64,000 bases of DNA from Streptomyces sp. NBC_01275 (GCF_026340655.1 NZ_JAPEOZ010000001.1:4960001-5024000); one strand, 5' to 3'; shown: positions 41,386 to 50,863, counted from the first letter of the stretch. A program made the numbers and translations. Notes: generated by a model from the sequence alone, not told the origin.

Positions 41386-43293
41386 TCACGGCAGGGGATA
41401 CGGCTTGGCGTTGACGAGGACGGCGCCCTGGAGCATGAGGGTGACGGCCCGGATGCCCACGTTGGCGGCGGCGTTGACCTGGACGGTGCCGCCCGCGCCG
41501 AGGGTCGCCGCGCCGCCCGCCCTGAGGTTGAGCAGACCGGTCGCGTTGACGTTGACGGCGCTGGTCAGCGACTTGACGTTGACCATGCCCCGGCCGCTGA
41601 TGTCCAGCAGCCCGCCGCTCTTGATGGTCAGCTTGCGGCCCGCGCTGAGCGTGAGGTCGGTGCCGGCCTCCACGGACACCGACCGGGTGCCGGTGATGGT
41701 GACCGTGCCCTTGCTGTCGACGGTGATCTCGGTCTTCGTCCGGTCGAGGTTGATGACGAGCTTGTCGTCGCCGGACGTGACCCGGACGCCCTGCTTGCGG
41801 CCGCCGGTCTTCTGGCTGAGCAGGTCGACGCGGTTGCCGTCGCGGTCGGAGAGGGTGTGCCGGGAGGCGCGCCGGCGTGCGCCGTCGTGCAGCGGCACGT
41901 CCTTGACCGGGGTCGGCTTGTCCTTGCCGTTGTAGAGGCCGCCGATGACGTACGGGTGGTCGAGGGCGCCCCGGTCGAAGGCGACCAGCACCTCGTCGCC
42001 GACGTCCAGCGGGAAGATGGACCCGCCGTCCTTGCCGCCCCACTGCACGACCCGGGTCCAGTCGCTGATGTAGGCGTCGTCGAGCCAGGGGAACTGGAGC
42101 TTGACGCGGCCCTGCTTGAGCGGGTCCTGGATGTCGGTGACGAGGGCGTTGGTCGTGCCGGGGAGCCGCAGGCCGTTGGCGGCGTCGCCGCCGCCCGAGG
42201 CCAGCCCGTACAGCGACCGCCACTGCCGTCCGCTGACGGTGACCCACGCCTCGTAGTGCTTGCCGTCGCCGAAGACGTGCCGTACGGAGGTGGCGGTGTA
42301 CTTGCCCTCGAAGGGGGCGCCGACGTCCGCGAGGGCGACCGGCAGGCCGGGCCGCAGCTTCGGGGTGCCGCGCGCGATGACCTCCAGCTCGGCGAACGAG
42401 CCGGTGACGTCGTCGGCGAGGGCCTCCGCGGCGAACTTCACCTCCGACTGACGGTCGTACGGCGTCTGCGCGTCGACGAGCTTGGCGGGCTTGAACTTGG
42501 CGGCGGCCTCGCCGGGGGTGGTGCCGATGCTGATGCCCGGGTTGGAGGTGGCGGGCGCGGTCGCGGTCAGCTTCTTCTTCGTGGTGACGTCCCAGCCGCG
42601 CGCCTCGACCCTGGCGACCTGCTCGGCGGAGGTGACGGCGGCCCGCAGCCGCAGGATGTCGGTGCCGGCCTCCAGGACGTACGGGCTCTTCTCGCCGGGG
42701 GTGGAGGGCGAGGGCGCGCCGGAGGCGGGGTCCGGCTTGACGAACTGGAACTTCCCCTTCGAGTCGATCGACATGACCATCTCGTTCTCGTCGGCGAGCC
42801 GGGCGAGGAAGTCCCAGTCGGTGACGTTGGCCTGGCTGATGAACTCGTAGACGGTCTTGGTGGACTGGATCTTCCCCACCGGCACGCCGTCCTGCGCGGC
42901 GAGCTTGCGCGCGATGTCGGAGGCGCTCTGGTTGCGGTAGGCGGCGACGCGGCGCTGGCGCATCAGGCGGTGGCCGAAGTCGTAGCCGCGGATGACGGTG
43001 AAGGAGCCGGTGCCGTCGTAGTCGGCCTCCAGGCCGCAGACCTCGCCGGTGAGGAGGGGGTCGCCGGCGCCCTTGCCGTCGGCGATCGGGGCGAGGACGA
43101 CGGGGGTGCCGAACTTGACGCCCAGCTTGCCGAGGACCAGGTGGTAGGGGTCGCGGAAGGTCAGCCGGAACGCGGCGGGCACGCCGAGGCCCTGGTCGAC
43201 CCAGCCCTCGACGAGCATCGGGGCGAAGTCGACGGGGAGCGGGCGTCCGCCGAGGGTGACCTGGATGACGCTGGAGAACGCCGACTGGACCAC
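41386..43293 (-). CDS. CIS spike protein, VgrG-like
   Basis: The product is 635 aa. An N-terminal gp27/phage late control D-like domain spans about 1-370 (TDWDFLARLADENEM). The OB-fold gp5 core follows (GRVKLQFPWLDD, WTRVVQWGGKDGG, GDEVLVAFDRGALDHPYVIG). A C-terminal triple beta-helix follows, with repeating short Val/Thr/Ser/Gly strands (TVTITGTRSVSVEAGTDL). The GTG start shares one base with the previous stop (TAGTG). No fused toxin domain is seen at the C-terminus. Confidence 0.9.
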   Translation of the reverse strand: MVQSAFSSVIQVTLGGRPLPVDFAPMLVEGWVDQGLGVPAAFRLTFRDPYHLVLGKLGVKFGTPVVLAPIADGKGAGDPLLTGEVCGLEADYDGTGSFTVIRGYDFGHRLMRQRRVAAYRNQSASDIARKLAAQDGVPVGKIQSTKTVYEFISQANVTDWDFLARLADENEMVMSIDSKGKFQFVKPDPASGAPSPSTPGEKSPYVLEAGTDILRLRAAVTSAEQVARVEARGWDVTTKKKLTATAPATSNPGISIGTTPGEAAAKFKPAKLVDAQTPYDRQSEVKFAAEALADDVTGSFAELEVIARGTPKLRPGLPVALADVGAPFEGKYTATSVRHVFGDGKHYEAWVTVSGRQWRSLYGLASGGGDAANGLRLPGTTNALVTDIQDPLKQGRVKLQFPWLDDAYISDWTRVVQWGGKDGGSIFPLDVGDEVLVAFDRGALDHPYVIGGLYNGKDKPTPVKDVPLHDGARRRASRHTLSDRDGNRVDLLSQKTGGRKQGVRVTSGDDKLVINLDRTKTEITVDSKGTVTITGTRSVSVEAGTDLTLSAGRKLTIKSGGLLDISGRGMVNVKSLTSAVNVNATGLLNLRAGGAATLGAGGTVQVNAAANVGIRAVTLMLQGAVLVNAKPYPLP

Positions 43294-44018
43294 TAGTAGC
43301 GCACCTCCTCGGCGGCGGGCAGGACGAGTTCGACGCCGGTGGGCAGACGGCCCGGGTCGTCGATGTCGTTGGCCTCGGCGATCGACCGCCAGGCGGACGC
43401 GTCGCCGTACTCGCGCCAGGCGAGCGACTGGAGGGAGTCGCCGGCCACGACGCGGTGCACGCGCTGGGCGGTGAGGGCGCCGGAGGTCGGGTTCTGGCCC
43501 TTGGTCTTGCTGGGGATCTCGTGCAGCCGCACCTGGCAGGTGGCGCGGATGGGCACGCCCGTCGTCCCGAACAGGGAGTACGTCACGTCGATGCTGCTGA
43601 CGTAGGCGGTGAACCGGGCCGTGGAGAACGACCCCCACTGGAAGACCACCCACGGCGGCGAGGGCTGTTTGGCGGCGATGCTCTTGGTGGTGACCTCGCA
43701 GCACTCGAGGAGCGACTCGACCTTCTTCAGGACGTTGTTGCTGCTCGGCTGGTCGGAGGAGTCGAGGAAGATCTCGACGGTCATCTCACGCGGCTCCGGG
43801 CCCATGAACTCCGGTACGGAGCCGTCGCGGACGGCCGCCGTCGGTGTCACCTTCCACTGGGCCCGGCGGCCGAGCTGCAACTGCGCCGGGTTGAAGTCGA
43901 ACCCGAAGGACTTGATCAGCCCGCCCGGTGTCGTGCTCGTGCCGACCGGCGGTTCGTGGATCGCGAGGGTGGCGCGGACCAGGCTCTTGCCGGCGCCGCC
44001 CTTACTTCCCTTGGCCAT
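43293..44018 (-). CDS. CIS tube-spike adaptor with LysM domain
   Basis: The product is 241 aa. The first about 180 residues are an adaptor-like domain (FDFNPAQLQLGRRAQWKVTP, MTVEIFLDSSD). A LysM-type fold follows (HRVVAGDSLQSLAWREYGDA, then WRSIAEANDIDDPGRLPTG), as in the Afp7-like component that links tube and spike. The C-terminus ends VLPAAEEVRY. ATG 44016-44018 is chosen because the upstream part of the longer frame is a shadow of the tube gene. Confidence 0.9.
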   Translation of the reverse strand: MAKGSKGGAGKSLVRATLAIHEPPVGTSTTPGGLIKSFGFDFNPAQLQLGRRAQWKVTPTAAVRDGSVPEFMGPEPREMTVEIFLDSSDQPSSNNVLKKVESLLECCEVTTKSIAAKQPSPPWVVFQWGSFSTARFTAYVSSIDVTYSLFGTTGVPIRATCQVRLHEIPSKTKGQNPTSGALTAQRVHRVVAGDSLQSLAWREYGDASAWRSIAEANDIDDPGRLPTGVELVLPAAEEVRY

Positions 44019-44038
44019 GTGTCTCTGCCTCTCCCGGC

Positions 44039-44464
44039 CTAGTCCGTGAACCCGTGGTGGGTGATCTCCAGGACCTCCGTGGCGACGCCCGGACTGTCCG
44101 GGCTGAGGGAGGGCCCCTGCCAGCTGACCGGCAGCACGTCGATGAGGCCCCACCGGGCGACCTCGGACCCGTCCGCCCGCAGCGCCGCGATCTGGGCGGT
44201 GGGGCGGGTCACGCCGGTGGTCACCGAGGAGATCCACTTGGCGACCTTGGCGGTGTCCGGGGTGAGGGGGCGGGTCAGCCGGATCGTGGAGAACGTCACG
44301 CGGGAGGGGAGCTGCCAGACGAAGCCGTTGTTGCCGCCCTCGTGCCGGTGCTCGATCTCCACCTGCGACGACAGTCCCTCGCACCCGTTGAAGTAACCGA
44401 GGCTCTCGCCGTCGATGGTCAGGGTGAAGAAGATGGTGGAGCCCGGGTCGAGATCGCGGGACAT
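44039..44464 (-). CDS. CIS inner tube-type protein (second copy)
   Basis: The product is 141 aa. Sequence FFTLTIDGESLGYFNGCEGL, then RLTRPLTPDTAKVAKWISSV, and LPVSWQGPSLSPDSPGVATE, is the phage T4 gp19/Afp1-like tube fold. It sits between the 1086-residue gene and the LysM adaptor, as is usual for the initiator tube copy that begins on the baseplate, while the copy next to the sheath builds the main tube. Confidence 0.85.
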   Translation of the reverse strand: MSRDLDPGSTIFFTLTIDGESLGYFNGCEGLSSQVEIEHRHEGGNNGFVWQLPSRVTFSTIRLTRPLTPDTAKVAKWISSVTTGVTRPTAQIAALRADGSEVARWGLIDVLPVSWQGPSLSPDSPGVATEVLEITHHGFTD

Positions 44465-44523
44465 CGAGGGGCCTGGCCTTTCTGGGAACGGTGCGGGGGC
44501 TGGGTTTCGGCGTTTCGGCCCGG

Positions 44524-47500
44524 TCAGTGACGGGGGTCGCGGAGTCTGCCGATGCGCTCGCGGTCCAGACGGAGTTCGGTGCGCAGGAGGCGGGTGATGC
44601 GTCCGGTCAGACGGTGGGTCAACTCGTCGAGCTGGAAGTCGGTGAGAGCACGGGGGTCGAAGCCGGGCGCCGGCACGCTCGCGCCGGCCGCGGGGGTGGG
44701 CGCGGACGCGGATGACTTGGGTGCGGGCGCCTTCGGCGGAGGCGGTGGGGGCGGTGGGGGCGGTGGGGTGGCGGCGCGCTGGACGGCGGGGGCGGCGGTG
44801 GGGAGGGGTGCGGGGAGCGCCGGGGGGCGTGGCGCCGGGAGGGGCGTGACGACTGTGGCGGGGGCGGCGGGCGTGACAGGTGCGGGCGCGTGCAGCGGGG
44901 TGGCCGGGGGGCGCGGGTGCACCACGGGGACGGCGTGCGTACCAGGGGCGGTACGACGCAGGGGTACGGCGGCTGCCCTGACCGGGCGGCGCTGCACGGG
45001 CGCGGGGGCGGTGGCCGGCGCGGTGGGCCGAGGGGACGGGCTGGGTGCGGGGTGGTGGGGCGTCGGCTGGGGCGCCGGTTGCGGCGAGGACTGGAGCAGG
45101 AAGGGGGCCGGGTGCGTGGCTCGCTGGAGGGGGGTGCCGACGAGCGGGTGAACCCCGGTTGTGGTGGGGGTGGTTGAGGAGAGCGGGCTGCTCTGTGCGG
45201 GGGTGACGGCGGGGGCGACTGCCGACGAGGGCGCGGGCGCGGGTGCCGGTGCCGGTGAGGTGGAGGTGCGGTGCGGTGCGGTCGCCGGAGGGGTGAGCGG
45301 TGTGGTGCTCAGGGGGCGGGTGGAGAGGGGGGCGCCCAACTGGGGGCGTGCGGGTACCACGGGGGTGTCGGCGGTGGCGGGCGCAGAGGTCTTTGCGGTG
45401 CGCTGGACGGGGAGTCGCGCGGCCGACGGGGTGGGGGCGGCGGGTGTACGGGGGAGGGGGGCGCCCAGGCCTGAGCGGCGCGGTGAGGGTGGCGTGACCG
45501 GCGTGACCGGCGTGGAGCGGGGGGTGCTCGCAACGGCCGGGACCGGCGAAGGGTCGCTGGTCGGCGTGGAGCGGGGTGCTGCGGGGGAGGGGGCGGTGCT
45601 GCGGGCGGCGGCGCTTTGGATGCCGGGGCCGGTGCCCGTCGGGTTGGCTTCGCCGGCGGAGGGTGCCGAGGGGCCCGACGCGGTCTGTACGACTGGTGCG
45701 CCCGGGGTGCTGGAAGGGGCTGAACCGGCCGGTGCAGGGGCCTGGTTCGGCAGACCGGCGGAGGTCTCGGAGCGCGGCGGCGGAGTGCTCGCTGCCGTCG
45801 GGGCCGACGTCGGCGTCGGGCGGACCGGCGTGGGGGCGCTGGGGGTGTGGGTGAACTGACTGTGTGGCACGGCCCGTTGGACGACCGGGGGCACGGCGGC
45901 CGTTGGGGCGTTGGGCACGGCCCGCTGTACGGCGGGTTCGGCGGCCGTCGGCTTTGCAGCGGGGGCCGTCCGGGCGGCGGGAGCCGCGGGGGCGTCCTGC
46001 CGTTGGGGCGCGGCCCGTTGGACGGGGGGCGCTGTGGTCGGCGTAGGCGTCGGGGTCGGCGTAGGCCTAGGCGTTGCGTTCGTGGGCGCGGAGGGTCGGG
46101 CCGTCGGGGCGGCAGTGCCGGCCGGGGTGCTCGTGGCCCGCTGTACGGCCGGGGGCGCGGTGACCGTCGGGCCCGGATTCGTGGGCGCGGGGGCTGCCGG
46201 AGCGGCGGGGGCGGGGTCCCGCCTGCGCGGGGAGACGGCTCGCTGGACGGACCGGGCGGGGGCCGGGTTCGCCGGAGCGGCGGGAGCCTGCGGAGTGGCC
46301 GGGGTCTGCGCAGCCGTTGAGGTCGGCGTGATGCTCGTAGCCGTCGGGTTCGCGGGCGTCGCCGGAGTGGCGGGAGTGCCGTCCTGCCTGCGCGGGGGAA
46401 CGGCTCGCTGGACAGGCTGGACGGGGGCCGTCGCGGGGGCCGGGTTCGCCGGAGCGGCCGGGGTCTGCGGGGTCGCCGGGGCCTGCGTGGTGTTCGCGGG
46501 CTTCGCCGTCGCCGTCGCCGTCGCCGTCGGCTTCGTGGGCGTGGGCGTGGACGCGCGGGATGCCGTACGGGGTTCGTTCGGCGTGGCCGACTGCCGTTGG
46601 GGCATGGCTCGTTGCACCCGGCGTTCGGTCACCGGCGGTGCGGGGAGTGCAGGCGTGGCCGGGGGCGTCGTACCACCGGGGCTGTCCTGCTCGTATGCGG
46701 ACCGTTGGACGGGTGGGGCGGGTACCCCCGTAGCCGTAGCCGTAGCCGTAACTGCCGTCGTCGCCGCCGTCGTCGAGGGAATCGGGGTAGCCGGGGGAGC
46801 CGGGGGAGCCGCCGGCGCGGGCTCCTTGGCGGTCGGCGGGGTGCTGCCGTCGGTGTTCTTGGCGCGGGCCGTGGCCGGAGCGGATCCGGTGGGGGCGGTG
46901 GGCGCGGCAGGGAGACGGGCGGGCAGGCGTCGTTGCAGCGTCGCCGGAGTCGACCGGGTCAGGGGGGTGGGCGGCGCGGTCGTCGGACGTGCCGGTGCCG
47001 GAGACACCCGGATGCCGCGCACCGGCGCGGAGGCGGCGGCGAACGGCTGGGCCTGGCGGGCCGGCATGGCCCCGGGCGAGGCGGCGGGAGCGGCTGATCG
47101 CGGGCTCGCGGGCGCCGGTGAGGTGACGGGTGTGGTGCGGGGAGCGGCGGCTCGTTGCACGGGCGGTACTACGGGTACTACGGGCACCGCAGACGCCGTC
47201 GATCGCGACGGACCGGCGGCCGACGACGAGGTCAGGGGAGCGGGGGCTCGCTGCACCATGGGTGCCGAAGGTGCCGAAGGCGCCGTGGGCATTCCAGGCA
47301 TTCCAGGCAGCCCTGGCAGTCCTGGCAGCGCCGCTCGTGGTGGAGTGGCCGCCGACTGCGGGACGGGACGGCCCGGCAGGGGCGAAGTCGAAGGCGAAGG
47401 CGAAGTCGAACTCGGCTGTGCGGGCGGGAAGTTGCTCGTCAGGCCGCCGCCCGAGGCCGCGTCCAGGACCGTGTGGGAGCGCCGGCTGGTGATGAAGGAC

Positions 47501-47784
47501 GGGTTCTGCCAGGTGGCCAGTCGACCGCCGAACCCGGCGTCGGCGACCCCCGCCGCCGCGGTCGCGGCCACCGCCCGCTGGATGGGGGGCATCCCGGGCC
47601 ACGCGGCGGGCGCCACCGGACGCGCGGGCTCGCCGCCGTGAGCGACCCCCGTACCCGTACCCACACCCGTACTCGTACCCGAGGCCGCGCCGGTCGACGT
47701 ACCGGAACCCGCTCCCGAACCCGCTTCCGCACGCGGCGAGTCCGAACCCCGTCGTCCGCCCCGCAGCCGCTCCAGGAACCCCAT
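44524..47784 (-). CDS. 1086-residue Pro/Ala/Thr-rich CIS protein with VQRA repeats
   Basis: The start ATG 47782-47784 has a strong GGAGG site, preferred to GTG 47847. A conserved-looking N-terminal segment (MGFLERLRGG, then WPGMPPIQRAVAA and RLATWQNPSFITSRR) comes first. About 850 residues of Pro, Ala, Thr and Ser follow, with more than a dozen VQRA/VQRR-type tetrapeptides. A C-terminal helix of about 45 residues (LTDFQLDELTHRLTGRITRL) ends it. There is no enzyme domain, DUF4157 or membrane helix. It lies between chaperone-like and tube genes, where tail modules often carry the tape measure. Alternatives are a disordered scaffold or a cargo-binding protein. Confidence 0.7.
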   Translation of the reverse strand: MGFLERLRGGRRGSDSPRAEAGSGAGSGTSTGAASGTSTGVGTGTGVAHGGEPARPVAPAAWPGMPPIQRAVAATAAAGVADAGFGGRLATWQNPSFITSRRSHTVLDAASGGGLTSNFPPAQPSSTSPSPSTSPLPGRPVPQSAATPPRAALPGLPGLPGMPGMPTAPSAPSAPMVQRAPAPLTSSSAAGPSRSTASAVPVVPVVPPVQRAAAPRTTPVTSPAPASPRSAAPAASPGAMPARQAQPFAAASAPVRGIRVSPAPARPTTAPPTPLTRSTPATLQRRLPARLPAAPTAPTGSAPATARAKNTDGSTPPTAKEPAPAAPPAPPATPIPSTTAATTAVTATATATGVPAPPVQRSAYEQDSPGGTTPPATPALPAPPVTERRVQRAMPQRQSATPNEPRTASRASTPTPTKPTATATATAKPANTTQAPATPQTPAAPANPAPATAPVQPVQRAVPPRRQDGTPATPATPANPTATSITPTSTAAQTPATPQAPAAPANPAPARSVQRAVSPRRRDPAPAAPAAPAPTNPGPTVTAPPAVQRATSTPAGTAAPTARPSAPTNATPRPTPTPTPTPTTAPPVQRAAPQRQDAPAAPAARTAPAAKPTAAEPAVQRAVPNAPTAAVPPVVQRAVPHSQFTHTPSAPTPVRPTPTSAPTAASTPPPRSETSAGLPNQAPAPAGSAPSSTPGAPVVQTASGPSAPSAGEANPTGTGPGIQSAAARSTAPSPAAPRSTPTSDPSPVPAVASTPRSTPVTPVTPPSPRRSGLGAPLPRTPAAPTPSAARLPVQRTAKTSAPATADTPVVPARPQLGAPLSTRPLSTTPLTPPATAPHRTSTSPAPAPAPAPSSAVAPAVTPAQSSPLSSTTPTTTGVHPLVGTPLQRATHPAPFLLQSSPQPAPQPTPHHPAPSPSPRPTAPATAPAPVQRRPVRAAAVPLRRTAPGTHAVPVVHPRPPATPLHAPAPVTPAAPATVVTPLPAPRPPALPAPLPTAAPAVQRAATPPPPPPPPPPPKAPAPKSSASAPTPAAGASVPAPGFDPRALTDFQLDELTHRLTGRITRLLRTELRLDRERIGRLRDPRH

Positions 47785-47850
47785 GGCGCCTCCTCCCCCC
47801 TCGCTCCTGCTCCCCGTGCCGCTCCCTCTCTCGTCCGCGTCCGCCACTTC

Positions 47851-48009
47851 TCAGGCCTCCGCCCCGCCCCGGGTCACCAGGGACGCGATGTGGTCCGCGT
47901 AGCGGCGGCGGTCGTGGTGTTCCAGGTCGAGGATGTCGTCCTGGGACCAGTGGAAGTGGTAGGCGACGTACGCGATCTCCTCCTGCAGCCGGTCGGTCGC
48001 GTACGTCAC
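47851..48009 (-). CDS. DUF6760 small CIS protein
   Basis: The product is 52 aa. GTG 48007-48009 overlaps the preceding stop by 4 bp (GTGA). Residues YATDRLQEEIAYVAYHFHWS, then ILDLEHHDRRRYADHIASL, match the small family DUF6760, which is seen in streptomycete CIS loci. It pairs with the zinc-containing upstream gene product, much as gpG/gpGT chaperones pair in tail modules. Its exact role is unknown. Confidence 0.75.
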   Translation of the reverse strand: MTYATDRLQEEIAYVAYHFHWSQDDILDLEHHDRRRYADHIASLVTRGGAEA

Positions 48010-48500
48010 GATTCCCCCAGGCGGCTCCCGCCCAGTTCCACCTCGAAGGGCTCCGCGCAGTGCGGGCACTCCACCGTGGCGCGGGTGTGGCCCTCGGCGT
48101 TGACCTGGCGGTAGAAGTCCTGGAGGAACGCCAGATCGGAGGCGAACATGTTCTCCACGATGCCGTCGTGGACCAGGGGGAGCGTGCCCAGCCGGGTGAT
48201 GACCCGGCCCAGCAGGACCACCGACAGATACGCGGGGTTCTCCTGGACGCGGATGTCCCGCAGCGGGACGAGTTCGTCCCGGGCCGTCGCCAGCCGCATC
48301 ACGCCGTCGCGGTGGACCGTGCCCGCCTCGTCGACGTAGCCGCGCGGCAGCTCGAAGGGGAACTCCGTCTGCAGCCGCTGCTGCACCGGCGCGGGTGCGG
48401 CAGCGGGTGCGGGCGCGGGCGCCGTGGGCAGGAGCGGCGCGTTCTCCTGGGACTGCGCCTGCTCCCCGCCCAACGGCGCCCGCAGAGCCGTACGACGCAT
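48006..48500 (-). CDS. CIS tail assembly chaperone-like protein with CPHC motif
   Basis: The product is 164 aa. After a Pro/Ala-rich N-terminus (about 50 residues) comes a globular part (EFPFELPRGYVDEAGTVHRD, RDIRVQENPAYLSVVLLGRV). Near the end is VECPHCAEPFEVELGG, a half zinc-ribbon that could dimerise. The position right after the tube gene matches tail assembly chaperones in phages. Start and previous stop share bases (TAATG). Confidence 0.7.
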   Translation of the reverse strand: MRRTALRAPLGGEQAQSQENAPLLPTAPAPAPAAAPAPVQQRLQTEFPFELPRGYVDEAGTVHRDGVMRLATARDELVPLRDIRVQENPAYLSVVLLGRVITRLGTLPLVHDGIVENMFASDLAFLQDFYRQVNAEGHTRATVECPHCAEPFEVELGGSRLGES

Positions 48501-48943
48501 TACTCGATGACCAGTTCTTCGAACGTGATCGTCACGGTCTCGGTCAGCGCGGAGGCCTCGCCGGCCTTCACCGAGCTGGTGTCGATCTTGCTGCACCAGG
48601 CGTTGCGCATGTTGTACCGCTTGACCGGGTTGTTCTGGTAGTCCATCACCATGATCGTGGCGTTCTTGCGGGCGGTGCCCATCACGCCGTTGATCGACTC
48701 GGTGATCCACTGGTTGAACGCGGCGGACTGGGTCATACCGCGTACGACCGTGCAGGTGCCGGCCTTCTTCACGCCCGGCAGCTTCTTGGTGACGGGCTTG
48801 CCCTGCGCGGAGACCTGCTGGTACTCGATGACGTCCTGTTCGAGGCTGAGGCCGCTGACCTCGGCGAGGTACTCGACCATCACACCGTCGATCTGCAGGC
48901 CGAAATTGTGTGAAGTAAGGGCGTCACCCGGCTGGAGACTCAT
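48500..48943 (-). CDS. CIS inner tube protein (main copy)
   Basis: The product is 147 aa. It shows the tube family pattern (FGLQIDGVMVEYLAEVSGLS, then VVRGMTQSAAFNQWITESIN, and RYNMRNAWCSKIDTSS). It lies 54 bp after the sheath gene, the classic sheath-tube order. It should stack in rings to form the rigid tube driven out on contraction. Confidence 0.9.
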   Translation of the reverse strand: MSLQPGDALTSHNFGLQIDGVMVEYLAEVSGLSLEQDVIEYQQVSAQGKPVTKKLPGVKKAGTCTVVRGMTQSAAFNQWITESINGVMGTARKNATIMVMDYQNNPVKRYNMRNAWCSKIDTSSVKAGEASALTETVTITFEELVIE

Positions 48944-48997
48944 CTTGCTTTCCTTCTAAGTGAGGTGAGGGAGGGAGGACTGACGGACGGAGTCGAG

Positions 48998-50605
48998 TTA
49001 CTCCTCCAGCTCCCCGCTCCCGCTCTGGAACTGGGCCAGCCGGAAGATCACGAACTCGGCGGGCTTGACCGGCGCGATGCCGATCTCGCACACGACCCGG
49101 CCGACGTCGACCGACTCCGGCGGGTTGGTCTCCTCGTCGCACTTGACGTAGAAGGCCTCCTCGGGCCGGGCGCCGAAGAGGGCGCCGGCGCGCCACTCGT
49201 TGACCAGGAACGCGGAGACGTTGCGCCGGATGCGGGCCCACAGGGCGTGGTCGTTCGGCTCGAACACCACCCACTGGGTGCCGATCAGGATCGACTCCTC
49301 CAGGTAGTTGAAGTACCGGCGGACGTTGAGGTAGCGCCAGGCCGGGTCCGAGGAGAGGGTGCGGGCTCCCCAGACGCGGATGCCGCGGCCCGGGAACGCC
49401 CGGATGCAGTTCACGCCGATCGGGTTGAGCAGGTCCTGCTCGCCGCGGGTGATCTGCATCTCCAGGTCCACGGCGCCGCGTACGACCTCGTTCGCCGGGG
49501 CCTTGTGCACACCGCGCTCGGCGTCGTTGCGGGCCCAGACGCCGGCCACGTGACCGCTCGGCGGGATCAGCCGGGACTGGCCCGCGGACGGGTCGAAGGC
49601 CTTGATCCACGGGTAGTACAGGGCCGCGTACTTGGAGTCGTAGCCGGCCGTCTCCTGCCGCCAGACGCGGATCTGACGGGCGTTCAGGCTGGGCGGCGGG
49701 TCGATGACGGCGACCCGGTCGCCCATCAGCTCGCAGTGCGCGATCAGGCCCAGCTGGACGGCCTTGACGGCCTCCAGGTCGATCGCGCCGCGCTGGTAGG
49801 CGGCCATCAGGTCGGGCACCGCGACCATGGACACCTCGTCGACGGCCTCCAGGCCGCCGAAGCCGGTGCGGTCCGCGCTGTCGCCGAGGTACTGCGCCGG
49901 ACCGACGGACACGACGGAGCCGGCCGCGTCGTCCGCCGGCACGGCGGGGGCGCCGGTCGGCGCGGGCAGCGCCACCGTCTGGTTCTCGGGGCGGGCCAGC
50001 TGCGCCGACGGCACGGCCTCGGTCACGGTGATGAGCTTGGAGCGCTCCTTGACCTGCGTGACGACGTAGTTGCGGCCGCCCTTCTTCGCGGTCACGTCGA
50101 ACGTCTCGAGGGCCTTGTCGCCGTCCTTGACGACCAGCTTGAACCGCTCGGCGGGGCCCTCGCCCTCAGCGTCGGCCACCTCCACGCTCAGCGGGCCGCC
50201 GCTCGCGCCCGGCGCGATGGCCGTGACGCTGAACGTGCCGAGCTGCTTGGGCTCGCCGGACGCCAGCGCGGCCGGGCCGCCCTGGGCGGACGAACCGCTC
50301 AGCGCGGCGGGGGACCTGGTCTCCCCGGCGACGCCCGCGGGCGATCCGCCGACCCGGACGACGTAGGCGGCCGAGCCCCCGTTGTTGAAGAAGCCGTAGA
50401 CCGAGGGCGCGAGGTAGTAGCCGTCGGTGAAGTCACCGAACGACGCCACGTACTGCGTCCAGTTGGTCACCAGGGTCGGCTCGTTCAGCGGCCCGCTCGG
50501 GGCGAGCCCGACGAAGGCCGCCACCGAGGTGCCCACTCCCTCGATCGGGCGGGAGCCGCTGGCCACCTCCTCGACGTATACGCCGGGCGACAGGTAGGAC
50601 GGCAT
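48998..50605 (-). CDS. CIS contractile sheath protein
   Basis: The product is 535 aa. The N-terminus LSPGVYVEEVASGSRPIEGV with TSVAAFVGLAPSGP is the common sheath handshake region. The C-terminal domain has NPIGVNCIRAFPGRGIRVWG and RRYFNYLEESILIGTQWVVF, which is the conserved core. An insertion of about 150 residues in the middle (about 105-230) would be the surface-exposed domain. The first gene of the main operon; a promoter is expected in the 258 bp upstream, shared with the divergent membrane protein gene. Confidence 0.95.
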   Translation of the reverse strand: MPSYLSPGVYVEEVASGSRPIEGVGTSVAAFVGLAPSGPLNEPTLVTNWTQYVASFGDFTDGYYLAPSVYGFFNNGGSAAYVVRVGGSPAGVAGETRSPAALSGSSAQGGPAALASGEPKQLGTFSVTAIAPGASGGPLSVEVADAEGEGPAERFKLVVKDGDKALETFDVTAKKGGRNYVVTQVKERSKLITVTEAVPSAQLARPENQTVALPAPTGAPAVPADDAAGSVVSVGPAQYLGDSADRTGFGGLEAVDEVSMVAVPDLMAAYQRGAIDLEAVKAVQLGLIAHCELMGDRVAVIDPPPSLNARQIRVWRQETAGYDSKYAALYYPWIKAFDPSAGQSRLIPPSGHVAGVWARNDAERGVHKAPANEVVRGAVDLEMQITRGEQDLLNPIGVNCIRAFPGRGIRVWGARTLSSDPAWRYLNVRRYFNYLEESILIGTQWVVFEPNDHALWARIRRNVSAFLVNEWRAGALFGARPEEAFYVKCDEETNPPESVDVGRVVCEIGIAPVKPAEFVIFRLAQFQSGSGELEE

Positions 50606-50863
50606 GCTGTGCTCTCCTCGGGGTACGCGTCAGGACGTCTCTCACCGTCACGCGCGAAGCGCGTCGGTCGAAACGGCCCGGGGTGCACATCCGGGGGCAT
50701 CCTTTGTGCCCACAGGGGCAGGCCGGGGGAGAGTCGGGGGTGCGCCGGGGGTGCGTCGCCCCCGGTCGGGCGACGGCCGGGGCAGGGTGCGACGGCACCT
50801 TCGTGCAACGGGTGTGCCCCGCAGCCTCTCACCTCATGCCGACTCGCCCCGTAACGTCGGCGC
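50606..50863. promoter_or_regulatory. Divergent promoter region of the CIS cluster
   Basis: It lies between the sheath gene and the first membrane protein gene. It contains an inverted repeat CCGGGGG (50745-50751) / CCCCCGG (50759-50765) with a 7-nt loop. Promoters for both directions should be here, but no hexamers were confident. Confidence 0.4.

Noticed and set aside
44552..47641. Long + strand frames opposite the Pro/Ala-rich gene
   Set aside because: Gly/Ala/Val-rich antisense readings of repetitive DNA without a domain; the minus-strand frame has a ribosome binding site and conserved ends.
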